A stretch of 64,000 nucleotides of DNA from Lophium mytilinum. Its lineage: Eukaryota; Ascomycota; Dothideomycetes; Mytilinidiales; Mytilinidiaceae. Location: assembly GCA_010093605.1 (NCBI GenBank), contig MU004190.1:1437484-1501483 (forward strand), in the 5' to 3' direction. Below are positions 33,340-44,865 of the stretch, piece after piece; position 1 is the stretch's first letter, and every line of letters starts with the position of its first letter. The notes beneath the pieces are model-generated. The model did no database searches, had not been told where the DNA came from, and saw nothing but the letters and a program-made list of their open reading frames with translations. Position numbers and translations under genes: made by a program.

Positions 33340-34316
33340 TTGGTTCAGTTCATTGATCACGCTGCTCGAAATCATGTGCACTCCAGAAATGTGGAGACAT
33401 GCGGCACAGCACAGCCCAAACTTAGACTTCCTTCTCACACGGTGAGGGTTTTCCGACTACCTCAGCGTGGTTTTACCGGTTGCTATCCACTGCCTTCCAT
33501 CGTCTTCCTCACACGCACTATCTTCATCGTTCTCCTACCGGTGGCATTCGCATCTCCTATTGCAAACAGCAACAATCTGATTCCCAACGACAATGGCGAG
33601 CTCGTGTACGCGACTCCAAAGCAGCTGTCTGAGATCGAGAATAGGCGTATCAAGCGCAGCAAGTTGTCAAAACGTGACAAGTGTAGCGACGGGGTTGCCC
33701 CAGCGGATGGTGAAGACTTCTTCAACTGCGAGCAGTATTGCGAACGAACCACTGCCGAAATCGAAGGACCTGGAGTAAAAGGTAATCAAGCAAGCTCCAT
33801 GGACTCATCACACTAGCCATGCTAATACAAACTTAGTATCGGATGATATCAACTGTTCTCTTGGGCAGGGAGGCACTTATGGTGTTGCTCACGCCATCAC
33901 TGTCACCATCGCCGAATCCGTTTCCATCAACCTGGGTGGCACTTCCGGTGCAACTGAAGAGGACATTGCCACCTTGACTGCTGGTGCCAGCTTCACGTGG
34001 ACCAAGTCTGTAGCTACCGGGAACACCTACACATTTACTCCTGCAGCTGGTCCGCGGCCCTCAATCCTATTATTCTTCATCAAATGCTGATAGTGGTACG
34101 CTTCATTCAGGCGACCACGGCTACATCATGTTCAAGCCCCACCTTCAGCAGAGCTGCGGTGACTTCCAAGTCTTCACCTTCAGCCAGAACGATGATGGGT
34201 CTGAAACTTACTGCGACGTTCCAATCTTTTCTGAGGACACCAACGCCTGTGGAACGTCTCCTATGAAGCTTTCTTCCGGAGAAGCCGACGGTGTCAGTCA
34301 AATCTATGTCTTTTGA
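33340..34316 (+). CDS. Secreted cysteine-containing protein of unknown function
   Basis: Exons 33340-33781, 33837-34049 and 34111-34316; 286 residues as called. A hydrophobic segment (SIVFLTRTIFIVLLPVAFAS) is followed by a dibasic-rich propeptide-like stretch (NRRIKRSKLSKRDKC), suggesting secretion and Kex2-type processing. The mature region has cysteines in KCSDG, FNCEQYC, NCSLG, SCGDF, YCDVP and ACGTS, and beta-rich segments (AHAITVTIAESVSINLG; AGASFTWTKSVATGNTYTF; AGDHGYIMFKPH). Both introns keep frame; intron 2 has a weak GTCCGC donor. The hydrophobic segment starts about 51 residues in and no internal Met precedes it closely, so the real start may lie on an unidentified upstream exon. 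I know the look of this fold among fungal secreted proteins but cannot name a function. Confidence 0.6.
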
Positions 34317-35161
34317 GATCGTGCACTAATTGAAGACTGGACTTACTCTTTCTGCCGTCCCAACGGGGATGGCTGCTAGGTCAAAGCCTTGAGAATTACA
34401 CCCACGCTTTGGTAACGATGCCTGGACGACTATGCTTTCATAGTAGTACGTTTGCATGTATGTAGTCTTCTAGCAGTGATCAAACTTACTTCAATGGGAT
34501 TTACTAAAACCCAGCGCACATTGAAAGTGATGAGTTTAGGCTTTCAAAAACTTGGGCCGAGCTGTAGGATCTTATCACCTACTCCTAGCGACGCGAAACA
34601 ACAGTACCATTAGGAACGGATTGTGCCACGGCCTGATGGTTTGCATCCGCTGTATCCATCCATTCGCGCGGCGAGAATTTGCGAGCTCTCGGGAACGAGC
34701 TCTGTTCTCTTTTCGAGAGCTAGGAATGACTGCAATGTATACCACTTGGTCAGACAAAGTGCTAAGAACAATAGGACTCCTTCTCTCTCTCTTATTTGCG
34801 TCATGCGTTGTTCATCATGTGATGAGTTACCAAGCGTCTGAGAAAACCTTTAATAGGCCGAGGTCGCAGTGATCAGGTGCCATTGAATCTTTGCTATTAC
34901 AGCTTCAGTAGATTAAGCGAAGAGGGGACGCTATGGCCGGCCATTAAGCGGGCAACGGTGAAGGTAAGTAGCCTATCCAGAGAAGTGAATATCTTCAAGT
35001 AGACCTCTACAAACACGCACTTCTGTCTTCCTGCTACTAGGCCTTCTTATAGATGTCTCTTCTCGAATAAAGGCCTACAACCACTCTTCTTTCCAATAAC
35101 CACCGCGCCATCACCTTTTCAAGAACCTCACTTAGTTCCTCTGTCGTCCTACTCCCACGCC
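34317..35161. other. Intergenic region
   Basis: No gene supported. An 8-bp inverted repeat (AGCTCTCG...CGAGAGCT, about 34683-34722) is visible. The last ~100 bp before 35162 are pyrimidine-rich leader-like DNA. Confidence 0.4.
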
Positions 35162-36383
35162 ATGGACCCTGCAGCGTCACACATACATATTCTACTCTCT
35201 CAAGACGCCAAGGACAATGACAAACCCCGTACCAAAGCGGCACAGCAAATGCCTCAAGTTCCCCGGCTTCCAATCACAGACTCCAGCGCTTCAAAAAACG
35301 ACGCCGAACCACTCCCACCTCTCCTCCGTCTCCCTCTCGAACTTCGTCGGAACATCTACTCCCACCTCTACCCCTTCTACCCAGTCAACAGAGGACCCCT
35401 CGCAAGCGACTCCCGCAACATCAGCCAAGGCTTCGCCGACGCCAACTTCGACGGCAAAGCCCCCGCCCACATCCAAGTCCTCCCCTGGGGCTACTCCGGC
35501 ACCGGCAAAGTGAAGAAGCCCTCCGACCCCGTCCGATGGCTCTACCAAACCGACAACGAGAAAGCGCTCCAAGACACCCGCAAAGGCCTGCGCCGCACGC
35601 ATCGCGCGGAAATCATCCAGCTCCGCCCGTGGAGGATGTCCGACAGCGGCCTAGGCATCCTCGGCGTGAACCGCCAGCTGCGAGTGGAGGTCCAGGACTA
35701 CATCTTCCGCGGCACCCAGCCGCGCCTCACGCTCCAGCCTGCTGACTTGGCGCGCATCTGGTGGTACCGCACTGATGAGTCGCTGTACTGGGCTAAGCTC
35801 GCGGCACATAGTGTGGTGAATCTACAGCCTCGGCTCCTCACCCGCTTGCATGTCAAGCTCGATGCGATTCCGCTGTTGCTGGACTACCGTCCCGTGTCGG
35901 GACATAGGGCGTATGTGATGGGGATGCGGGTGCAAGTGTGGAAGCTGTGCAAAACGCTGCAGAAGCTGGCAGTGTTGGAGGAGCTGGCGGTGGATGCGGG
36001 GGAGCTGCATGCGTGCCAGACGACGACGAGACATAGTCAGCAGCCGCATTGCTCGAGGAACGCGAGGAAGACGTTTTGGGATAGGAAGCGCGCGGAGTTG
36101 GGTGATGAGGGGGGTGGGATGCCGTATACGTGGACGCGGACGGATGAGAATCGGATGGCTGCGTTGACGAAGTCGAATCTCGTTGTGAAGTGGTTTCAGC
36201 GGCAGAAGCTGCGAGCGAGTCCGACAGCGCTGTCGGATTTCGATCTGGTGAGTTTGGAGTACTAGATGTCGTGAGCCTGGGCATACGGATATGCCACTGC
36301 TTGAGTACCGCTTTGGAACATGGACACCACCCCCAGGAACACCCTCAGTGGCAGGATGGAGGACAATCAAGAGGAAGCTCTGA
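35162..36383 (+). CDS. F-box/2EXR-like protein (paralogue A)
   Basis: The main exon runs from the ATG at 35162. The unspliced frame stops at 36265 (367 residues). I slightly prefer an intron starting at GTGAGT (about 36249) with an acceptor CTTGAG, which appends YRFGTWTPPPGTPSVAGW and ends at 36383. Residues 51-75 (LPPLLRLPLELRRNIYSHLYPFYPV) are an F-box/2EXR-like motif. A second conserved block is GLGILGVNRQLRVEVQDYIFRGTQ, matching GLGIAGTNRQMRREVQDWLFHDTQ in the minus-strand gene at 41.2-42.6 kb. A third, VWKLCKTLQKLAVLEELAVDA, matches YELCKRLQKAPVIQELIIDA there. The two are therefore paralogues. The biochemical role is unknown; F-box-like proteins usually recruit substrates to SCF ligases. 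Confidence 0.7.
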
Positions 36384-36390
36384 TTCTACA

Positions 36391-36747
36391 GCGTGGAACT
36401 TGACACGGTATCTATTATCTTGAGCGCTATGAGATATCTCGAGCAGTGGCATACGGTCATGCGCAGACTCATGGTATGCGACAGATTGAGTGATTATCTG
36501 CTTTCAATAACTAGAACAGTGCTGATTTTGATAGATGCTGCAACCCTTTGGGATGCTACAAAATGTTCAGAGGGGTTACATCGCCTTCACATGTACCGAC
36601 AACGACGGTCTCTGGAGCGATCGATATCCGCTGTACAGGATGAGGGCCCGCTATGCCCTTAGCGAGTTTTGTCCCGAGTGTTTGGAGGCACTTGTCAGAC
36701 TTAGGAACACATTTGAGGCTCACGTGGGAAGGCTTGAAAGATCGTAG
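36391..36747 (+). pseudogene. Remnant of a paralogue C-terminus
   Basis: The frame 36535-36747 begins MLQPFGMLQNVQRGYIAF and matches VLQPFKILSNVQSGYILV in the last exon of paralogue B (41.24-41.49 kb). Just upstream, GIYYLERYE (near 36412) resembles GLYYSIPEV of B's penultimate exon but is preceded by an in-frame TGA, and I find no splice join that keeps both parts in frame. It may be the decayed end of paralogue A or a piece of a third copy. Confidence 0.4.
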
Positions 36748-37007
36748 GTCTAAGATCGACGCTTTGTGAGATCGGGCATGGCAATGGATGTCGAGAAAGT
36801 CTAGGATTCACGTACGTAAAGATCTAGTAGCAGTAAATCGGGCTCTTAAGTTTCACATAGCCAATTCTGGTGCAATTGACGCTAGGGAAAAGGAATTTTA
36901 CTACACACCGCCATCACACGTAGTTCCAAATTCCCGTCCTCTATAGCTATCCATAGAACAGCGATCTACGCCGTCGAGGCCCATGTCGTTCGTCCATCTT
37001 TCGAACT
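36748..37007. other. Short intergenic region
   Basis: Shared 3' flank between the remnant and the minus-strand F-box gene; nothing recognised. Confidence 0.35.
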
Positions 37008-38777
37008 CTAGTCTGGAGAATCGGATGCCGTCTGTATGATTACCAACGCACTAAACTCTTCGCCTTCCGTTTCGTCCCAGTCTTCGGCTGGATCATCGTC
37101 GTCGTTATCGTCTGATTCCTCTAGATAATCTTCGTCTGATGTATCAGGAGTTGCCGTACTATCGCTGTATTTCCAGAACGCAGTAGGGCCTGCGGGTCCA
37201 TGGGGGTCGAAATCTTTGTCGAACCAAGTGCCAATCACTCCTCTTTCCGAACGCACGCCACCAACCTGAATGCTCTCACTCCGCCACCGCTCTTCGCCCC
37301 TGTAGACGTTAGCTAGTTCCTTCTCAGGACTCGCAACTAGCTTACGACGAGAAGATAGATATCGTTGTCCACCGAACTTCACCTGATGGCGTCATGCTTA
37401 CGGTGCCTACGAGGGCTGTTAATGCGTGAGCCGCCTAGTTGCTCCTTGAAAAACTGACCCTTGATACGAGAATTGGCATTTGGGTCCCATGAAGCGTCTA
37501 TAGCTTGTGATTTGCCTTCAAAGTTCACATTCGGAAGTTTTCCTTTTACGGTAGGCGGGTCGATGCTCGAGACTTTGATTATCATGCGGATGAGGCGTGT
37601 AGCTTCTCCAGCATGAAGTGGACTTCGGGGTTGGTCTTCAGGTGGTTCTTGAGAGCCTCCGAAATTGAATGAAAAGAGATCGTTGTAGTCTGCAAAAATT
37701 CATTAGTACCTGCCTGTATATCCTGCATAATAGCAAATACCTAGAAAGCAAACGATCTGCACTGTCAGCTGGGGTCTCGTATAGCTTGAACATTCCCGGC
37801 ACTCACTCTAATCCAGTTGCCCGATATATTGTATGGATCTTGAGCTTCCAGGGGAATATCGGGTTCGTATGGTAGAGGAACATACGATGATTCCAGCGTA
37901 CTCCGCGCCACTCCGGCGAACGGCCGTGCCCAACTCGGTTCGATCTTCCCCGGTGTGGCAACATAAGCTCTAAAGTTCCGCGATAAGATGATTTGAATAG
38001 CTTCCACCATCTCCCAGTCAACATCTAGGGAGCCGTCATTGAGATATGGACCCCATAAAGTCTTAGTAGTATAGTTCCGCAAGTCGTACACGCGCGATCG
38101 GGCAAGCGCTTGTAGTGTATGCCCATGTACGATGTGCTCAGGAGAGCTGGTACCATGGTAGCAGTGTAGTCGGGCGGCGAGTTGGCGTATCTCGTGCGGT
38201 TTGTGAGTAACCTCTGACATTCGATTAAAACCTGCGCGTCCAAACAAGGACGACCCTGCTAGGAATGTTGCTTTGTTATCCGGATTTTTGAACGTAGTAG
38301 CTAGGAAGTCAAGATTCAAGGAGCTTTCTTCCGGATCATCTGAGTCTTTTGACGCTGTGAAAAGAAGATTACTCATCGCGCTCGTAACGAGTTCGAAATG
38401 GGAGGTCTGCATATGCTATTAAAACAATTCGATACGATGAGCCACAGCAGGTCCTTTACCTTGATTTCAACATCTTCAGACATGAGGACCTTTTTGCACT
38501 TAATCAATTTCGGTAGTTCCGTCTCCCATTGCGGCTCAGGAAGGCCAGGGATTCGACGCGGGTCATCCTGTGAGGGGTCAATAAGCTTTTATCTTGGGCC
38601 CGTTGAGTGGATCTAACGAACAAAGTTCTTGAGATACAAGGTCCTGAATATCCTCCGATTCTCTTTGATGAAGGCATTGAACCCGCGAGAGCTTCGCGAA
38701 CATGCCGCCAAGTCTTCGGGATTAAGCTCTTCTACGACGCGTATCAACACGTCGTAACACAGATCGAGAAGCTCCAT
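37008..38777 (-). CDS. F-box protein, seven exons including a 16-nt microexon
   Basis: Minus-strand exons: 38777-38622, 38567-38460, 38406-37807, 37756-37741, 37689-37459, 37406-37346 and 37299-37008; 487 residues. The N-terminal F-box is MELLDLCYDVLIRVVEELNP with ACSRSSRGFNAFI. The C-terminal block is one I know from fungal F-box proteins: DYNDLFSFNF, EATRLIRMI, DASWDPNANSRIKGTV, VRWTTISIFSSGEERW and the stretch from QVGGVRSERG through FDPHGPAGPTAFWK. These motifs appear only after splicing. R-IVCFL-DYND needs the 16-nt exon ATCGTTTGCTTTCTAG, and SRIKG-TVSMTPSGEVRW and FSS-GEERW cross two further introns. The tail is very acidic. It is an SCF adaptor, substrate unknown. An in-frame ATG at 38807 would add 10 residues. 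Confidence 0.87.
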
Positions 38778-39109
38778 GACAAGAAAAAGGAAGGAGTTTG
38801 AAGGCAAGAGAATGAGGTGGTGACGCAGCTACAACAATGAGGTTGTTACCAAGCGATCTAGCTACCTTTGTAGCATCGTCGTTGACGATGAGATGGCAGG
38901 GGCGGGGAGGGGAACTCGGAGATAAGACGGTCGTGATTTCACGTGACTTTTGCGAGTTATTCGCACTCAACAACGAGGATGTACGTCTGAAGCTGGTTAA
39001 GTTGTTGCAGACGCTAGTGTAGATATATTACGTAGATACGACCGCCCAAGGAAAGTAGCTTTTATCTTTATTTTACATTTGTTCGTGACTTCATAACCCA
39101 ATCAACGTT
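38778..39109. other. Short intergenic region
   Basis: About 330 bp: promoter side of the F-box gene and 3' flank of the aquaporin. Nothing recognised. Confidence 0.35.
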
Positions 39110-40487
39110 CTATGTAATCTTCGCATGAATCAAAGATTCGTCGCCATGCATTCCTCCAGCCGCCAGGCCATGGAATGCCGCATCAGCTGAACCCATAGCA
39201 GGACTCTCTAGCCGTGGACGGCCGCTATTGCCATTAGTATCTACTCCTGGTGCTTGCTTCTCAAAGTTAGCGAACCCATTGGGCTGCTCACTTCTCCGCA
39301 TTGGCAGCATCTCTTGTTCAGAACCACTTGTCCCAACAGTTTGAGCGCGAATTCGTCCTTCTTCCATCTCTGCAGCTTCCTTTGCCGCCTTGGCCTCCTT
39401 AGCCTTCGATGCATCCTGGCCTGGGTTTGCCGTCTCGAACTCCAGCATCTTAATAAATTTGTAGAAGCCTGCGGCAACGATAGCTCCAAGGATAGGACCA
39501 AGCCAGTAAATCCAGTGATAGTGGTGGAACGAGTGGTTTACGACGCAAGGACCGAATGATCGGGCTGGGTTGAGCGAGCCGCCGGTGAAGTAAACACCTG
39601 GAAAGAGGTAACGTTAGGAATGGCATGATTGAATGAGAGGGCATGTATAACGATGGCTTACCAGTCAACTCTGCAACAAAAAGACTGAGGCCAATTCCCA
39701 CGGGCGCAATGAACGTTCCCTTATGCTTTTCAGCAGCGAGCATGAAGATGGTGAAAACGAGTTCCGCAGTCAGGAACATCTCAATGAAGAGCCCCTGCAC
39801 TACGGTAGTACTGCCTCCGAGAGATGTCTGGACTGTCAAGGGGCCGGGAAACATGCAAGCGACGAGCGCGGCTGCAGTGATACCACCCAGAACCTGAACG
39901 AATGCGAGGAGAACGCCGCGAAACCATGGAAGGGCTCCAATCAAACACATTCCGAAAGTGACCTATAACAGTGTCAGTTTGCTGCCGGCATATCACATGG
40001 GCGGCTGGGAGCTTACAGCTGGATTGAACAGTCCGCCGCTAATGCGAAAGAAAACCCACGCATTCACTGCTAGCGAGAAGCCAAAGGAAAGGGCGATGTA
40101 CTGCAACTGTTGCGGATTTGACCCAACCTGCGCGACGGTCTTTCCGGTCGATGATGATGGAATGTTGTTCGCAACTTGAGTTCCAGAGAGCGCAAAGTAC
40201 AAGAAAAGTACAGTACCGACGTACTCGCCACACATGGCGATGAAGTGATTTCGGAAGCCATGAGGCACGTACTTCAGAAGTGGCAGACGCAGCGCTTCCG
40301 GATGGTGTTCAGCAAGGGGATCTGCAGCCTTCGTGAAAGGGAGTGCAAGGGCTGCAACCGACGTGATGAGCAAAATTCATTTCGGTCTAGATGATTTCGA
40401 GCAATTACCTGCGGTTTGCACGGGTTCCTGGGACGATTCAGCTTGATGCTACCAAGGTTTCTTTGATAAACTTACGTTGATATTCAT
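39110..40487 (-). CDS. Aquaporin / MIP-family channel
   Basis: Minus-strand exons 40487-40476 (12 nt), 40427-40409 (19 nt), 40351-40017, 39962-39662 and 39597-39110; 384 residues. Six membrane segments surround two NPA boxes: [10 protein letters not shown], where an intron falls exactly after NPA, and [12 protein letters not shown]. The long cytosolic tail (about 110 residues, [18 protein letters not shown]) is typical of fungal orthodox aquaporins. The first two exons encode MNIN and EPVQTA. The third exon has two in-frame acceptors 30 bp apart (40351 or 40321), so the N-terminus may exist in two lengths. It conducts water and perhaps small solutes across the plasma membrane. The tiny 5' exons fit splice consensus and phase but rest on my reading. 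Confidence 0.88.
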
Positions 40488-41238
40488 GGTACAGGCAAGC
40501 CGGTAGGCAAGCTTGGTTTAGTAAGATTGCTATGGGACTGAAGATGAAACTAGAAAGAGCAACTCAGCAACTACAGAGCAATTACCTGGTACTCGGGGCC
40601 GTCAGTGACAGATATAGCATATGATGCCCCACGTCACTTTGACACGCCGGGTAAAATAGCTGTGTTCACTTTCAAGATGCAAACCAACTGCAGGACGTAA
40701 GCCGCACAATAAACGGCCTGCCGTGCCGGAATCCAGTCAAAGTCGTCACGGTGCGTTAGGAGGCCTTAAGTCGGTCTTAGACCAGTCCTTGATCACTCCG
40801 AGGACAAGCATAATTGGTGCCCAGCCACAACGCTTGTGATCTTTGAAGCGGCGGAGGAGGAAAGGTTTCGAGGTGTCGCCGCCATCTGACCTTAGCGTGA
40901 GCACCATGGCTCGATTAGGAGCCCGACCCAAGATAGTGACGATTCGGGCTTCGTCAGGCGGCGAAGTAGGCTTAATTGAGCGAAAGTCGTAGAATTAAAG
41001 CTAAAGAGCCAGCCACAGTGACGTAGAGAAAATGAAAGACCAATCGTGAGCAACGGGCCATTTTCTTTGGCGCGAACACTCTAGCTCCCGCCGTAGAATA
41101 CGCAAGCCCTCGGTACTTGGCCCGAATTGCCACTGATAAATAAAATAGGGTCTAGGCCCTGGCCGTCGTGCCCTTGCATACACATGTACGGGGAAGGTCA
41201 TACCAAACCTGACAACTCACTATTGCTTATTCCATTGC
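40488..41238. other. Intergenic region
   Basis: About 750 bp between the aquaporin promoter side and the 3' end of paralogue B; no gene or repeat recognised. Confidence 0.4.
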
Positions 41239-42559
41239 TTACGGGGACCAAGCGTTTCGAAGCAAGCGGATTTGATGGTAGCAGTCAGCCGTAGTGGCAT
41301 GGTACTCACCCTCAGCTTCCTGCTCTTTACCACACGGAGACTCAAGACAAGCTCTCAAGGTTTGGGCGATGACCTTGTGTTCGGAGCACATTGTATTTGC
41401 AAAATATGTTCTCTGGGGGCGTGCCATAACAAGAATGTAGCCGCTTTGGACGTTGCTAAGAATCTTGAATGGTTGTAGCACCTGGTCCTCGGTTAACATG
41501 GATCAATCTTGGGCGTTGTGGCGTGTTTATAGTACCAGCTCAAGGTCAGGTCTGACTTCGGGGATACTGTAGTAGAGCCCATGGCTGACAAGAAGCTACG
41601 TGATTAGGTCAGTCGCGGCCCCATAACGGTAGATCTAGAATTCCTACCTTGGGACGTTCAGCATCCTCGCTGGCGGGATCAACATCCTGTCTTCGTTGTA
41701 TCCAAGCACTTTCCGACTCAACTTCCTTTGGAACATCGAAGAACTGTCCTCGGGCGTCAATGATCAGCTCTTGAATAACGGGAGCTTTCTGGAGTCGCTT
41801 GCAGAGCTCGTAGACACGCTCCCTCAGCAAAAGGATTCTGTTCGAGTTGATCTTTTCCAGATTGGTTTTTGTTGGGGAAATGACGATGTGAACTCGACGG
41901 GGCATTTCGAACGGATAATCTTCTAGAAAAGCTTGCCATCTTTCAAGGTCAGTCACAATAACTTGGCAAGTATTTCATTCTAAATAGTGCCATGGAACAG
42001 CAACTTGACAAGGAATCAATTCTGCATTGACCTACCCTCTGAATGGGCCTTTGTATCTGTAATCCGCAATGGTAGTCGCGTAATGTGCGACTAAGATTGT
42101 CTGCTGAGTGTCGTGAAATAACCAGTCCTGAACTTCTCTTCGCATCTGGCGATTGGTGCCAGCAATCCCAAGCCCGTTCCAGGCGAGACCGAACTCGTTC
42201 AGCGTCACAATCCCGTCTTTGGCTGCTCGGTGGGCGCGGCGGGGCCAATTCGTGCAGGCGCGAATAAACTGATCTCGTTGTGAAAGCTCCGACAACGCTA
42301 TCGCACCAGATTGCGCGTATTCAGGAGTACACGGCTCGGTAGGTACGGGGCAATTCCAAGTCCATACTGGTAGGCCTGGCTCATGTGGGGACTCTGTGAC
42401 ATGATTCAAGGCTCGAGTTTGGGGAGCATCCTTCCTAACCGTATCCCAAGGGTACAGGAAGCTGAAGATGCGTCTTCGGAGCTCTGTTGGAAGTCTCAGA
42501 AATGGCGAAACTGCATCTGTGCTGTCAGACGTGTCGTCTGAACCCGGTTTGATTAACAT
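41239..42559 (-). CDS. F-box/2EXR-like protein (paralogue B)
   Basis: Minus-strand exons 42559-42036, 41939-41648, 41595-41536 and 41487-41239; 374 residues. The N-terminal motif SPFLRLPTELRRRIFSFLYP (residues 18-37) is F-box/2EXR-like. Conserved blocks with paralogue A are GLGIAGTNRQMRREVQDWLF and RVYELCKRLQKAPVIQELIIDA. The C-terminal exons add LLVSHGLYYSIPEV and VLQPFKILSNVQSGYILV, which have a decayed counterpart beyond paralogue A. All introns are phase-consistent; intron 1 is long (96 bp, AAAG acceptor) and the others are 48-52 bp. The biochemical role is unknown. The two paralogues lie in opposite orientation about 5 kb apart, separated by an F-box gene and the aquaporin. Confidence 0.75.
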
Positions 42560-44865
42560 TCTTCCGATCTGAGAGCCGAGTTAGATGGTGCGTTCCATAG
42601 TACGGAGATTCACGTCGTGTGCCTACCTAGGTGGAGGCTGCGGAGCAAATGAGCAGAGAAGACCCATGAAAGAAGCTTAGTGTCACTGAATCTATGAGAT
42701 GAGGCCCCAAGAGATTTCGCGTTGCCTAGACCGCGTAGAATGGTGCGAACGAGGGTGATCAGTCAGCACGCATATCCTGTCAGTCTAGACGGTTGAGAGT
42801 GCTTGTAGAGCTCGAGATTATGATATCGGACACTCCAGATGAAAAAGTTGGGTACATGATAGATGCCGGATACCAAAGGCGGGAGGGTGTCACCGTCTTG
42901 GGTGCGATATGGCGGTAGGGCTGAACACGCTAAGGCTCGCAGGCTGCTCCAAGCCTAAATCCGCAGACATCCAACCTTCAGCCATCTCGAAACCATCTGG
43001 ACAAAGCCTTTACGGCCTCGGCATGCAAGGGTTGCCTTTCCGAACGCATGCGTGGGCACGACTGGGTGATTCCTGAGCCCTTAACGTGGTCTTTTGACTC
43101 CTACGGCCCTCCCAATCGCAACTAGATTACTGGCTACTGTTAATGCTGCGTATAGACCCATCTCCTAGAAACCTCCGAACTAGCATTGGTTACACTGGAG
43201 TCTCTTCGTTGCAATTGTTAGATCAAGAAAGACAACAAGTCTGCTCGACTGCACGCACGCCCCCAACTCTGACAGACAAATACCCTTCCGGCATTCAAAC
43301 CTACGACATGCTTGCAGTATGTGGGCACTAGGAACGTCTAAAAACTCCCATAATTGACAACATAATGGATAACGGAGATTGTATGAATGGTTGGACGCGT
43401 TGAGAGGGATTCGGGAGGCAAAACGCAGTTTCAAGCTTCTACGAACTAGGTCAGAAGTTTAAACAATCGGACACAACACTGCTTGAACTTCACTAATCTC
43501 CTCTCAGCACCACTGCGAGGAGTTCTTTCGCTAGTAGGTAGTCGGTTAGTCAAGACGTTGCTTCATTCCAGTTGTATCAATACTTTCATCCTTGTCGCCG
43601 CCTTCCCATTGCGCAAGCTTCACCCCTGCTCGGTCGACATCATTGTAAGGAGTAGCTCAATTAGCAGGTAATCATTCAGCCAAATAGTAGCTCAATGTTT
43701 GTAGCGTCACCATTGACATCGTATTCGGGAGTTTACTAGCTTGTAGAAATACCCTAGGCAATGCCCCGCATGCATACGAGTCCACTCTTAGCGCTAACCT
43801 CCAGGCATCACATATACCTCTCTGAGAGCTAACTCATCGGCGCATTTTTTTTACATTTTGATTTCGTCTCAATTATTCAGACCTGTTCATTGAAATCAAG
43901 ACGGATTTACTGGGCTTGCAAGTAGCTAGTTCTCAATACCATCACTCCTCTGGTCTTCGAGCTCTCCACGCTAAAGGGTACCCCAAGGCACCATGGAATT
44001 CCAAACAACTAGCCGCCAAATCCCTCCCTCATACCTCACCACTCCTCCACGTTCTCAACCCCTGTCCACCACAAACGTGCGTCCAACCCGAAGACCAACC
44101 CGACAACCGCTTCCGCACAACGAGCCCCTACGTCTGCGGGCCAAACTTTGTTGATCCATGGGTAAGGATGAATCCGTGCGGTGGCCTGATTGATGCGGCA
44201 CTCCAAGACGACGGTGATGGGAGTACGACTACGCAGGTTGGTTCTCACAGCAACTCGGTTCCCAACATCAGCACACGCCAATGTAGACCAGATCAGCAAA
44301 TGGAGCGCCCATTTGTAGATCGGGATTCTATAGGCCGGTAATCGACGCGCCGTACTGGGGACCGATGGATTGGTTTGGGCATCCGATTGAGTTGGTTAAA
44401 GAATGGGACTGGGGAAGTGAGGGGAGCACTAACATTCCTTCTGAGACGATGTCTCGAGCTTTCGGGGGAATGAGAAAATGAGAGAAGTCTGTTGCTCCGA
44501 AGGCCACGAGGTCGACAAGCCTGCGAATCTGGAAAAGTGCGGGCATGAGGCGTCATCGTCTGAACTTCCGCTGCGGCCACTTCGGAAGTCTCGATGATGC
44601 GGAGCTGGAGTCTACCAGGAACATCGCGAGTGAGTTGGCAGGACCGTTCTGCGGTGTGTTGAGACGCCTTGTTGCTACTGGACCTCCCCGGGGTATTTAT
44701 TCCATACGATGAGTTGCAAGGGTTGTTTGAACAAGCGTCATATCGATTCATCGACCGTAGCCCTCACTTCAGAGCTTATTTACAACGCTAATACTGATTA
44801 TGATCCATCTCAGGAACTATGTGGGAGCATCTCTACCAAACTTCCCTCGAGTCCAACGCTATCGC
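42560..44865. other. 2.3-kb region without a supported gene
   Basis: Only short frames without domains occur, for example 43916-44341 (plus) and 44293-44751 (minus), which overlap. A diverged two-copy repeat lies at 43.52-43.70 kb. I see no tRNA despite a tRNA A-box-like string near 43650. Confidence 0.4.
43518..43700. repeat. Two-copy diverged tandem repeat, period about 130 bp
   Basis: AGGAGTTC...CTAGTAGGTAGTCGG at 43518-43545 and AGGAGTAGC...TTAGCAGGTAATCAT at 43648-43675 align with the same internal spacing (130 bp apart). Confidence 0.45.

Noticed and set aside
35822-36370. 182-codon minus-strand frame, and a second minus-strand frame at 35853-36284
   Set aside because: They lie opposite paralogue A, are His/Arg/Pro- or Ser/Pro-rich as expected of antisense shadows, and show no domain.
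43640-43700. tRNA-like A-box
   Set aside because: No B box or cloverleaf can be built downstream.
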